From positions 17,961,447 to 18,025,446 of the forward strand of contig NC_092364.1 in the NCBI RefSeq assembly GCF_030848805.1: DNA of 64,000 nt, in the 5' to 3' direction. How positions within the stretch are numbered: the stretch's first letter is position 1; each line of letters opens with the position of its first letter. Position numbers and translations under genes: made by a program. This stretch comes from Temnothorax longispinosus. Lineage: Eukaryota; Arthropoda; Insecta; Hymenoptera; Formicidae. Under the pieces are notes generated by a model. The model saw only the letters and a program-made list of their open reading frames with translations. It did no database searches and was not told the DNA's origin. Positions 12,001 through 24,200 of this stretch are shown piece after piece.

Positions 12001-15000
12001 ATCTGCAACGAGCGTCCTGCCACGTCTAATTACGTCAATTAATTTTTTAAACGATCGATGTAAAAGTGGCTCTTTCTGTTCGTGCTCAGTGGTTCCCATT
12101 TCTTTTGAAATATCTTGCCTCTCTTCTTTTTCTTTCGAGTTTTCTTGCGTTTCTTCTTCCAGTTGATCATTTTTGTTTGACGTTAAATTTTGCGTAAGAT
12201 TATTCGATCGTTGAGAGTAATTTCTCATTGATCGATTAAGTGATCGCATTCTTTGCTGATTAACAAGAGTCTTCGATGTTTCCTTTACATTGGAATTCGA
12301 GACAAGATTCGAACGATCATAATCGTTTTGCGCACGTAATGTTGTAGAATGAACATTTTTTGACAATGGTTCAAAATCTTTAATCGATTCAACGGGAATT
12401 TGATGTAAATTTTTCGATTGATCATTCAAAGTCTCTTTTATTTGTTCATGTTGTTCTACATTAGCAGACTGTGGTCTTATAAAATTATTAAGAGCATCGT
12501 TGTCAGGCTCATTATTTAGTTTTACCGTTCTTGTATTTCCAGCATTCTCTTTCGGACCATTTAAGTTCGAGCTATTTATATTCTGTTCCGCAAGTTTATC
12601 CTTTGCATCGTTTAAGGATAATCTGTTAACATCGACTTGGTTGGCAAAGTTCGAATCGGGAATCTCCTTACAAATTGTTTCCTTTGGGGTGTCTTTGGAG
12701 TCAGGAAACGCCGTCCTGTAAACTATTACTTCTTCCGCAAGTCCATTCGGTTCGTCAAACACCGTCTTACGAACTGTGATATCTTCCGAAGGTTCTTCAG
12801 TAACGATATCGTTACAAACTCTTGCTCTCTTTGAAGGTTCTTCTGAATTTTCAAACTTTGTTCCGCATATGTCTTTCGAATGTTTCGCCAAATCCTTACA
12901 AGTTCGCGTGTTCTCGAAACGTGGAGCACTGAATGATGTCTCGCATATAGTTGTACTTTCGGCTAATTTTTTAGAAGGTGTTTGGCAAACGGATATTTTT
13001 TCTAGACACTCTACGACATTACATATGTTTTCAGGAAGCTCCTTCTCGACTCTGTCAACGTCCTTGCAACAATCTTCTTCCTCCTCCGCGATACAACTAC
13101 ACGTGGACCACTTTCGTGCCACTTGCTCTCTTTGGCAACTTGCGAGAGATTGTTGCAAAAGCTTATATCCCATCTGCCTCTTCGGGATATTGCTTCGATT
13201 TACCATCGACTCCTGGAGTATTTTATTTCGATATTTACAATTGTCTCTGAAACATTCTTTAGAATCTTCGCCGTACGCAGTGCAATCCGCGTAGATCGAT
13301 TTCGGTAACCATCTGCTGTCATCGACCGCACGGCATACAGTGTATTCGCTATCGTCTCCGCGATCACTATCGCGATCGTTATTTTTGCGATTATCCCTTC
13401 GTTCCACATTGGTACAAATCGCTTTCGACAGGAAGACATTACTGTCGTCCAGCCTCGTTCTCGCTTCCGAAGGATATATAGTGGTCCAAGATTGTGGGCG
13501 TCTGGTATTGTCACACGTGTTGAAACTTGAACACGGAACTGTAGAGTACGAAGAATTCTGTTGGAGATCTATGCCGTTCGTATCTTTGTAATAGGAACCG
13601 TCTTTGGTCGATGAGGTCATGTCCTTGCACCAAACGTTTCCAGCGTTGACTTTGACATCTGCTTCCTCTTTGCCGCCCGCTTCGCTCGACTCCTTCCTGC
13701 TTTTTCCGTGTTGTGATATTTCGTTATCGTCGACGGTGTTATCGCTGCTCTTCTCATGAATAAAATTAGGTGATTGCTGAATTAGCAATTTCTTCCGTCT
13801 CTCTTTTATGCTGTTTATTAGCTTGCACGATGACGATGTGCTAGCGCTAGTGCTTCTCGAATTGGATTTTTCGGTCACTGTGTTGGAACTTGTATCCATG
13901 TGCAGTCGAGATCTCGATTTTATCCTACCCTTCTCGTCCACACACATGATCAGTTAAAATTAATTATTAGATAGGTAATTATTATAATATTTATTAATAA
14001 TCTATTGTAATAGTATAATAAATTAGAATAATTATTATGGATTAATAAGTATTTTTACATAATTTATAATATATCACTAAAATAATTATAATATAATAAT
14101 TATGAATATAATTACAAAATAATTGATTTTAATATTAAAATTTCACTAATACTTTTGAACTTTTACTTTGTTCATGAAACTGTTATTGTTCATATTGGTT
14201 TATTAATTAACACTTTTAAATTCTTTATAATATTAATAATAATAAACATAATGAATGTATTTTTATGTAAAAATCAATTCTTTAACATATTCTGTATAAT
14301 CTGGATACTTTACTTCAATTATTATATTTGATGCAAAAGATTATTTGACAAACTGACCTGGTTTTTATCATTAGTCTCCGAGCAAATATAAATATTAACA
14401 TTTCCGGTCATTCTGCGATTATCGGTGTTCGGGTTATTTGCTGATTTCGAATGCTTTTTGCTTTTTCTTTCACCGCTAACTTTATTTTTTACAGGTAACG
14501 GTATTGCACTCTTGTATATTTTTGTATACGGATATGAAATGTCATGTTTGGATAAATTATTACATCGCCGTGAAGCGTGACTTGTAGTTTGTCGATTAAT
14601 ACAAACGTTGGGCAATTTTTTACAATGTTCTTCCAGCACAGGAGATTGACACATATCGGATATTTCTCTGGGTTCTTCTAAACGCGATAAAATTTGCTTT
14701 TTCTCTTCCTATTTCAAAGAAATTTTTATTCTTGTCTTACTAATTAATTTTTTCACAAAAAAAAACAAGTTACGAAAGACGGAAAACTTTTGTCGATTTT
14801 ATCATTTAATCTACCATCATTTAATTTTATTTTTATACGAAAGGTATAAAATATCTAGAGAAAAATTCTAAAGGTACGTTGTGGATACTTGCATCGTAGA
14901 TACCATTGAACACTTTACAAGAGTTTGCACAGCATCTTTAATAGAATTGTTGATCCGTTTGATGGAATCGTTTATTTCTTTGTTGATCATCTCACTCAGC

Positions 15001-15471
15001 CTTGTTGGACTGATATTTTCGTCGCGCGCGAGTAACTTCTTTTTCGCTGATATATCCACGTAAGTCTCTCGCTTGATCCTTTCTTTTCCGCACGTTTCCA
15101 AAGTGCACGCGCAATTCGCCTCCGGCATCCTCTTATCATTTTCTGCCTTATTTTCCACCTCCTGTTCTCTCATGATATCTTCTCCTTTCTCTTCGGCCAC
15201 GCTAAAGCTTTCAAAGCTTCTCTCCTACCTGCTTTCGGCTGATCGGCGAAAACCGACGTATCGATCCCCCCGACGTGAAAAACCGATGGTCTTTACGTCG
15301 TGAAAAGGGTAAGCTACATTTGCACTGCGCAAAAGTATCTTTTGTGCGGGAAATACCGTGCTCTATCTCTTGAGTCTTTAAATCCTCTGTCGGCTGAGAA
15401 TCTACTGCTTTTCCGCTCGCTTCGATTTTTAACCCTAATCGTTTCTGCCTGTATAAGCTTCTTAGCCCCAT
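9064..15471 (-). CDS. Uncharacterised protein with acidic/Ser-rich middle and C-terminal CxxC...CxC repeats
   Basis: I do not recognise this gene. Minus-strand exons that join in phase are 14889-15224 (5' edge uncertain), 14358-14708, 11835-about 13947, 10553-11483, 9769-10353, 9271-9483 and 9064-9082, totalling roughly 1500 residues. The 11835-13947 block is one open frame of about 700 residues, acidic and Ser/Asn-rich, with degenerate repeats around T-x-F. The last four exons carry Cys clusters of the form C-x2-C-x4-7-C-x-C: CTRCRLSTMQCTC, CINCGKPRNQCCC, CLYCDNPQDKCTC, CSYCGLPSDVCNC, CCARCWRNPCCC, CICRLTPCKC, and CYYCKSLPC-TC created across the last intron. These look like small zinc-binding knuckles. 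No signal peptide or membrane segment is evident. The N-terminus is unresolved: a frame from ATG 15471 containing CKCSLPFSRR is probably coding but joins the next exon only by a weak splice. A second start at ATG 13947 is possible, which would make two genes. Confidence 0.6.
10870..11110 (-). repeat. Internal duplication within the Cys-repeat gene
   Basis: Two adjacent segments of about 40 codons encode parallel patterns: CPQKK, three to four Glu/Lys, QK, LCK, then SCSIVKC. The second copy has drifted and lost some Cys residues (LCKRELAF instead of LCKCGLPS). Confidence 0.75.
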
Positions 15472-16705
15472 TATCGTTTCTCATGATGCATGTTTCCTTC
15501 AGCCTTGTTATTGTACAAATATATAACGCACCGTTCTTATTTTTATTTCTTTCACTTTTAGAAATGCTTACATTCTTTGTCATTAAGCTACAATCATTCA
15601 TACTTGAAAATTTGAGCTACTCGGTTAAGTGTCACGTCATACTGATATTGAACGACACTCGACAGTATATTATCTTGTAATGACAAAAGAAACATTTATT
15701 GCGCTTTTCATTTTTATAGCGTATCAACCTTTGACTATTAATACCCGAGTTATTCGATTTTCGATATGGAATTTTTCACTATATTCCGGAATCTCATAAT
15801 TTAATTACTTTATAAAAATAATATTCTACATAGTTCAAAGATTAACAAAGAATATATCTGTTATATCTCTCAAAACGCATTTTTAATTATTGGAAACGTT
15901 TGTAAATATGGCAATAATCAGAAATGCAGTTTGAAGAAAAAAGAAAGTTATCGAACTTGTTCCTAATAAGGACTTCGATTTCTACCTTGCCGTCATCCTT
16001 TTTTGTTTCGATAGTGTGTACATACTCACAGGAAATCGGCCGATACATTATTCACGTAGCTTGTTGATCGCATTTCCGATGGTCACGACTTTCGAAATCC
16101 TTCGTGATTTACGAGCGTTCTCAATTTGCCTGTGAAAAATGTATTATACGGTCGTCTTTAAGGGTTCCGCGTTAGTAGATGGATTCTGATGATTCTCGTA
16201 CAATAACTCGTGTCTATATTGAGTGTATTAATTAATCGTTAAGCTGTAGTGGTATTTAGTACCACCGATAAGAAATCTGTTGTTTGCTTTTCTGGTAGTC
16301 GCTGCACTTGTTTTCAGACGGATACTTCAGCGCAGCTGCGTGTTATTCGGTTATTCACGTATGAATTATTGCACTCGCATGTAATACGCGAATGCAAATA
16401 GTGCGATTTTTTTGTATCAGTTCTGACAAATATTTAACACATTGCTCCATAACATAACTCGCAACAGACATTTGGCAAGCGATATCGTCAGCAGTCTGTA
16501 ATTATTTTTTAATTTGATAATATTCCAAAATGTCAAGTTTACTTAATTAGACTCTCTTTTTTTTAATATAAAGTCTGTCGAATTTTAATATTTAAAACTG
16601 AATTACAAAGTGGAGTTTTAGTTATTCAGATAATTTCACAAACAACTTTAATATTTAGATAATACCAGATAACCCGATTGCAAAATTTCTTTATTTTACA
16701 TTTTA
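15472..16705. other. Intergenic gap between two minus-strand coding blocks
   Basis: This gap lies between the end of the DCST1-tail block and the first probable exon of the Cys-repeat gene. It is AT-rich with no sustained coding signal. It would contain the promoter of the Cys-repeat gene if the two blocks are separate genes. I see no defensible core promoter. Confidence 0.5.
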
Positions 16706-19700
16706 TTACATAACACATTTACGAGATATCAACATTGTTATCTGTTTCATCGGCCGAAGTCGAAACATCAAATTGACGATGTTCACAAGAATAACTGCAA
16801 ATCGATGACATTTCGCTAAACGATTCGCTTTGAAATCTTTGCGTTGCTTCATATATTGTAGTACACTGTTCTTCTCTCTTGTGTTTATCACATATTGGCT
16901 ACATACAAACATTAATTACAACACTTAATTACATAATATTCAAACATAAAGCATTTATGCACTAAATGGCCGAAGAGCGTAAATTAATTTCAAATTGTTT
17001 GAGCTTTCATAGTGGAAGCCAATGTACGACTGAATATTTCATACTTAACTGCAATTTACGCGCGCAAATCCACTTTAACCGGTCTAATCCCGGCTGAATT
17101 TCTCGCGAATAAAGTTTCATTTACCTTAAACCTGTTAACAACTTTCTCAAACTTCGGCGTCATCGTAAACCCACCACGGTCCTCATTTTTGGGAGGGAAC
17201 AATTGTTTCAGATCTTTACATTTGTCTGCGCTCCGAGATAAAGATATTAGAGGTCTCTCAGCCGCTATCACTTTCTCCCGAAACTCACGCACCACGTCTT
17301 TGAAGGTTTGCGTTTCTTGATACGGAAGGGTATTCCCCTCTGTCAGCTTCGTGGAGACCTTGGAATATATCATATCGAAACGGAGAGAGATACTCTATAT
17401 CTTTAACCTTTCATTCTTACAGTAACCACACATTGGTATGTAATCATGTTAAAAATACTTTCCGTTGCCAACAATCACATGGCAACAAATATATTAAGAT
17501 TCAATTAGAAGAAAAATTAATTAAGTTATATTAGCATATTACTGAGTACGATAGGGTTTAAGAATTTTGATTTTTCAGATAATATGAAAGTCAAAATAAT
17601 TTTTCTTACTGAAGTTACTCTGCTGACGGCTTCGTGAGCATCGCACATTACAGAGGTACCGCATGCCTGATCCCTCGATTTGGTACTCGAGGAAGAATCC
17701 CTCGTGCTTCGAAGAGCGCTCAAAGCCGTCCATCTTCTAGCTTCTCGTTCCTGAATTAATCTCATTCTATCGTGTTCCTTTAGCTCTTCTATTAAACCTG
17801 GCGTTTGATATGCAGGTAGATATTGTTTCAACATAGGTACCTCCAATCTGGTTTCGCGCACATTAACGTTGTATCTTCTTTTTATTTGCTGCGGTTTCTT
17901 TTTCAATGATCTATAATTATTACAAAAAAAACTAATTAGTTTTAATCTAATCTTATTTTATAATCTCTACGTATATTTATTTTTATAATAACAACACATA
18001 GAATGTAACTTGAAATTTTAGTTGTGTAAATATCTCTATTTTTTCTGTAATAAGATTCACATATAAACGTACTCATTACATGACCTCGAAACTTTTTCTT
18101 GATCCCAATAATCTTGACAGTAAACTATTTGCTCAGGTGCCTTAAATTGCGACTGAACTTGACAAGACCAGACTTTTGGTTTGTTTGTAGACTTCAGATC
18201 GTACTTCATATCATCTCTCCTACTTTGAGTCTCTTCCTGGTCGCGAAGGTTGCATTGAGTTTGACGATTTTTGTTTAATTCAGCCACTGATCTTAATGCA
18301 GGAGCGACTCTTGTCTGTCTTCGAACGTCGTCTGGATGCCATTCTGCGCGACTCGCACAGACTTCTGCATGCTGTGTACTATCAAGTCATCGATGTTAAA
18401 AACTACATGTATAAAAATACAATACTTGTGTGTTACCTGGGATGTCTATGAGTAAACACATCACGACTGCAAATATTTTCCCGTTTTCTGTTATAAAGCT
18501 TTTCTTTAATCAGTGTTGCCTTATTGCAAAAGTAAGACTTTTGTTTTCCTCGTAGTAAACTACCATCAGATTCCCTTATATATAATAACATTATAGAATT
18601 ATATTTTTGTAATAGATTAAGCAGATTAACTAATTTTAAAAATTTTTTCTTTTATTATATTTTATCTTTTTATATTACCTCTGCTTACGATGTTTATATT
18701 TGTCGATCCACTTTTCCTGATGTTTTCTTTCCTTTTTCTTCCTTTCCTTTTCCAAGCCAGCTGCTCTGCCAATACGCGACATCTTATCGTGCCTTTTGTA
18801 TTTTTCAAATTTTCGCAGATTCATTTGAATATTTTTTTCGGCTACTGCCGCAGGTTTTCTATTTTTATGCGCAAAAACCTGCACATTTTTTTGTACCATT
18901 TCAATACCTTCCTCAAATTCCGCCGCTTTTCTATCGTCAACACGTATTTCCGCCGTTCCCGATTGCTTCGTTAATTTTTCCACGGCAGGTTTTTCACGTC
19001 TTTTTACTTGGCACGTGACGCCGTACAACTCTGAACTAGCTAGCGGATCGTACAATCGAGCTTTATCATTTGCTACCGAAGTCGACGCCATTACTTTTTC
19101 TCTAGCTTTTTTCTCTCTGGCTAATTCTTCAACTTGTTCCTTTTTGGTAAAGTATTTTCTTACACTTTTTTCTTCTACAGTATTATTTGACTCCGCAAAT
19201 GCTCTGCTATTTTTCGCTAATGATTTCCTTCGATCATTTTCGACTAGAGCTTTCTTTGGAACTCTTGTCTTGTCTGTTTCACTGTCTATCGATGTTTCTT
19301 CCATGGTGACAATTTCTTCTGTTTTCTTTTCTAAAAATCAGACAAGTATGCTATACTTGATTGAATATTCTGTCCCTTTCTTCGTAAAATTCTAAAGCAA
19401 AAGATACTACCTTGATCGGATCTTTCCCAATCAGTAGCCAGCCATTCCTTATCTGTTTCTGACATTTCGTTCGTTTTAGATGTTTCACTACTTTGTTCTG
19501 TAATGGCACTCATATTCGATTGGCTTCTGCTATCTTTAACATCGCAGGATATTGGCGACGTGCACGAGCAAGAAATCTAATTAATATTAATATAAAAGTA
19601 AATATCAAATTATAGGAATGAGGGTAACTATTTCAGTAAAAAAAATATTAAATGACATATAAAAAAATTATAGAGCAAATTTATTCAAATATTTACATCC

Positions 19701-20995
19701 GTTTTTATCAAACGATACAAATATGATTTCAATTTTTTAAAATTTCACAATATTTTTAAATATCAATATCTTTTTCGATACTGGTCCCAGAGAATTAAGG
19801 TTGTCATTGAAATAAAAACGATAAGTATACTTGAGCGTAGTTGTCACTAGTGACGTTCCATTTATCTCTCTTCTGATTGTCGATGTTGGATATTCTAGTA
19901 TCTGATAAAATATTAATGCGGTCTGTCGAACGAATGCATCTCCGCTTCGATTGAGAATCTTTAATTTCGTCTACTTCAAAATACGCCGTATCCTTCGAAA
20001 TCGGCTGCAGATATCTACGAGTTACATTGTGTATGACATTAGTACTATATTGAAAAATATCTACGTATTGTATATATTAAAGCTTTTATATTTATTGTGT
20101 AATAATATTTATCTTAGACTGCTACAGTTTTGCTATACCTTGGTAAATCTTTCGTTGCAAATTTCTTCTCGTGAGGATGTCTCAGTTTTGCATCGTTAGC
20201 TCCTATGTGAGAATCCGGTTGGCGACAGATCGTCCCGCGTCGTGCACGATGTGAATCATAATTTCTGCTGTAAATATTATCCCCGGAATCGTCATGATCT
20301 GAGATGATTTGCAAACAATCTACTTGCCGTTCGTGCGCCTTTAAGAGCGCGCGCCGTTCGTTTTCTTCGTCGGAGGCAGACGAGGAAACGGAGGAAGAGC
20401 CCTTACGCTTCGCGTCCTTTTTCGTAACTCGAATTCGTCGATACATTCGTACAGGCGAGGTAGATTGATTTCCAGAAAGCATCCGTGCTATTCTATCCAG
20501 GAGAGACGGTTTTCTCGTTCGCCATTCGCCGTCGCTATCGGTCGTCTGAAAGGAAACGAAAATTCACCGTAAACGATCGACGCAGAAATTACTGATTAAA
20601 AATAAAGTGGAAGGAATACGCCAGCGAGATAGCGAGGAAGTTATTTTACCGCGTACCGTTCTCTTGCCGAGCCAGGATATTTTCGTGAGTGCAGCAAGGA
20701 TTCTTCCTATGTGACTACTTCGTTTTCTTGCTTTGGCAGTGCCGTCCTTTAAGAGTAATTCCTTTGAGCCGTCGTCCATCTCAATGTGAATTACCTCTTC
20801 CTCATCTAGCTCCTCCGTAGAGCAGGATTCGGTGTCGGCTATCGACGTAGACGAGCTGGAATCGTCCTTGCGCGGGGAAGCGCAGGATTTCCTTTTCAAC
20901 CTGGTACGAAGTCTCCTACGAGCTCTCAGCATGAAGCAGGACGTCGGATCCTCACTGCTCGAAGTAATGTCCTTTACCAATGGCTCATTGAAAAT
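16706..20995 (-). CDS. Charged low-complexity exon block, probably the tail of the DCST1-like gene
   Basis: I recognise no domain. Exons 20657-20995, 20139-20545, 19831-20014, 19411-19576, 18679-19330, 18437-18574, 18073-18378, 17610-17910, 17060-17394 and a final exon from 16898 join with conserved phase at each GT-AG junction. They add about 1000 residues that are Ser/Glu/Lys/Arg-rich and mostly predicted disordered by eye. Short helical stretches are likely, for example YLPAYQTPGLIEELKEHDR and the EKERKKKERKHQEK run. The first exon has no in-frame ATG near its start, so it reads as a continuation rather than a beginning. It can be connected to the upstream RING gene through a 35-nt exon (21179-21213) in phase. 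The last exon is ambiguous: the donor at 17059 leads to a stop at 16706, while another frame (PICDKHKREEQ...) stops at 16717. Alternatively this is a separate gene starting at an internal Met. Confidence 0.55.
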
Positions 20996-21209
20996 CTGAA
21001 TCGGACATTTACTGCTCAGTTCTTATTGACATCGGTTGTTGAAACCAATTTTTTTCTTATTATTGACATAATTTAAATTTGAGTTTCGATTAAGATATCT
21101 TAAGAAGTCGACAATTTATTTATATTTGATCTAACAATCGTGATATGTAAAATTCACTTTAAAAAGTTTGTTACTTACTTGCATTAAAATTATCTTTGTA
21201 AAAAGTCTT

Positions 21210-24200
21210 TCATCTTAGTACTTTAAAATAAATTAAAATTTTTTCATAAGAGTTATGCAATGCCTCACTTGAATCGTAACATCTTCTCTTATTCTCTGCG
21301 CTTCGATGTCTTTGAACGGCGTTCTCCGACGCTCGATTTCGATCTCTCGTGAGCCTTCTTGATAAGCTGGCACAGATATCAATAATTACTTTTACTGGTG
21401 ATTCGTGAAATAAATTACGCGCATTTGAAAGCATGCGTTTGTAGTAGAAATATGGTGCAGAATGCAGATAGGTGATGTACATACTATAACTGTAGACCGA
21501 ATCAGAACTACTTTCACCGATATCATCGTCCGTTTGCACTGCTTGATCCTTCTTTTCTACAATTATTCTTTCAATTCTTTCTTCTTTCCTTTCTTCAGAT
21601 ATTCTTCTTTCCGGTATTTTTTCTTCCAATATTTTTTCTTCCGACACTCTTTCTTCCGCTATTATTTCTCCTGGTTCTCTTATTTCCGGCATTTCTTTTT
21701 CTTCTACTTCTTCTTTTGTCTCTTTCTCAGGTTTTTCTTCTACAATTGGTTCTTCTTTTTCATCGATATAAGTACTTATTGGTACAGGTTCCTTTTTCGC
21801 GATTAATTGATCATCCGATGAATCTCTAATTTGATTAGAAAAGATTGCGAATAATTACTGCATAGTTTTAATAATATATTTTAAATATAAAGATATAAAT
21901 GTTTCTTTAAATTCTAATTAAATGGCATGATTATTTTCATGAAATAATTTATTCAGAAGAGAAAGACAATAAAATACTTTTCAGCATCTATAAATATAAA
22001 AACAAAAACAAATATAGCTTTACAAAGACTTGATATATTTGTGCACTACATTTAAAAATATTCATATTAATATACATTGCTCGTAATACATAATAGCGTA
22101 TTACTTTCATTCTCGTGTTCTGTAAACTCTTGTGTAACATGATTTATCGCTAAAACTCACCTTTCCTCGCTAATGTCCGATAAATCGCCATACTCGATGG
22201 GCGATCGGCAAATCGTGCAGAGATTCTGCAAGTCCCCGAAGCATTGGATACAGAACAAACCGACGCAGCCTGGCGTGGCGCATTTAATGTGCGGTTCCTG
22301 ATCGGAACGTTCCACGGCGCCGCACAGGAGACACACGTTCTGCTTTCGGGGGAACAATTTGTTCAGGAAAGGGCAGATCGTCAGGCATCGTTCTCTGAAC
22401 GTGACTCTCTCGATTCTCTCGCCCTCGGTCATGCCGAACTTGCGGCGCAACTGGCGTCGTGCAAATTTCAGAAAGCTTCCCCTCGATCTGCACGAATTGA
22501 AACCGTTAACTAAACGCAGTACGTTGTATGTTCGCAATTTATATTGTGTGCAAAGTAAACGGAAGGAAACTAAACAACACTGAGGAAAAAATACTTGAAA
22601 ATTTATTTGTGGAATATAAGGTTTATTTCGAAGAAATAAATCTCACTTGTGGAATGTAAGGTTTATTTCTGCGAAATAAATCTTATATTCCACAAGTGAG
22701 ATTCCGTTCTATTCCATTTATATTCCACAAATAAATTTTTAAGTTTTTTTTTTCAGTGAACAAATTGCACGATAAAGCGAAAATCGTTACTTTAATGGAA
22801 TTTAATATTTAAACAAATTTTTTTAAAACATTTTACTACGAAATCTTGTTAGATTTTAATATTCATAGTTAAAAGTGGCGAAGTGTACCTTTAATGTAAT
22901 CAACCAACATCAACCTTTAATAATATTTTATGAAACAACCAGCATAAAACTTTGTTGCAAGTAGTATAATCTGATATCTGTGTGCCGGTCGGTTACTTCA
23001 TTAGCTAATTGAAAGTGCATTACCTAATTATGTGATTATACAACCAAGCGGCTCTTTGCTTAGCTCTTTCCGGATGATATTTACACATCACGACATGTCG
23101 CAGCCGCAATCCATATGGTTCAAATATTGCCATGATCCAGCAGAAGATGATCAACGTCACAATCTGCGTGTACCGATCTAGATCCGGTGGGATGGGATCT
23201 GGGAGGCAGGGCGTCACATCGATCTCCGTATCCTTCGCGTGCGGCGTGAAGGCTTTCACGATGCTTCGATAAAGGTCGGCGAGATAGCCGTCACCAGACA
23301 CATAGACGCCCACGAAATTGGGTCGTTGGACCTAGAAATCGATATATACGTTCCGCCATTATATTACCTTCTATCGTGATTATTCTACGCCGCGGTACAT
23401 ATCCGACCACCGATTGTCGATATTCCCGCACTCCACGCAAATTTCGATAACAAAATTGCGGTTCTAAGCTAACATAACATTCAATCGATTCAGTTTGCGT
23501 AATATACGTTAACTGTGATTTAATTTTTCAGGGATGTCTTTCTGTTGCTAATCATCAATTTAAAATAGTTATTTACCGTTTGTCATGTTTGTCGCGAGAG
23601 ATAATTATAACAAGGTAGGAAAAGCTCTAGATATCATAAATAAAATGTTTGAAGCATACATTATTTTCTAATTAATATTGGTCATCAAGATACCTTTGTT
23701 TCGATCCGTCCGTGATACCTAATAGTGCTAAGAATCCAATAAAGACTGTAGTCCGCCATCATATGGATGCAGATTTTGAATGTTGTTAAGCCCAGAAAGA
23801 CGGCGGATTTCGCGAGCTTAATTTTTTCTACCTTGATCAACGTAACGGACGTCAGCGGGATATATTGATTTCTCTCGCGACGGTTTAATGGCAGAATGGT
23901 CTCCTTATCCTGACGTGTTCTTATTAGATCGATAGTGCGCAGATCATCCGTCAGGTACCGGTTATCGAAGCGTTCGCTTGTCAGCCATTTGTGTCGATAA
24001 TGCAAGATCCTGGAAAATGTGTTCCAAAATACCTCAGGTTTCAAAGTATCAAAATAACGTCTTAATAAATTTTACCTTAGCAGCATGAAGAAAATGAAGA
24101 AAGTGGTCATGAAGCTCATCCAGTCGAAAACGGCTAGAAATTTATCGGTCCTCGATCGTACCTCGGTAATTATACCAGTCGATACGTCTTCGAGGGCTTT

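Noticed and set aside
13200..13514. 104-codon frame on the minus strand and several plus-strand frames in 12-13.6 kb
   Set aside because: All overlap the 700-codon open exon in another frame and are shadows of it.
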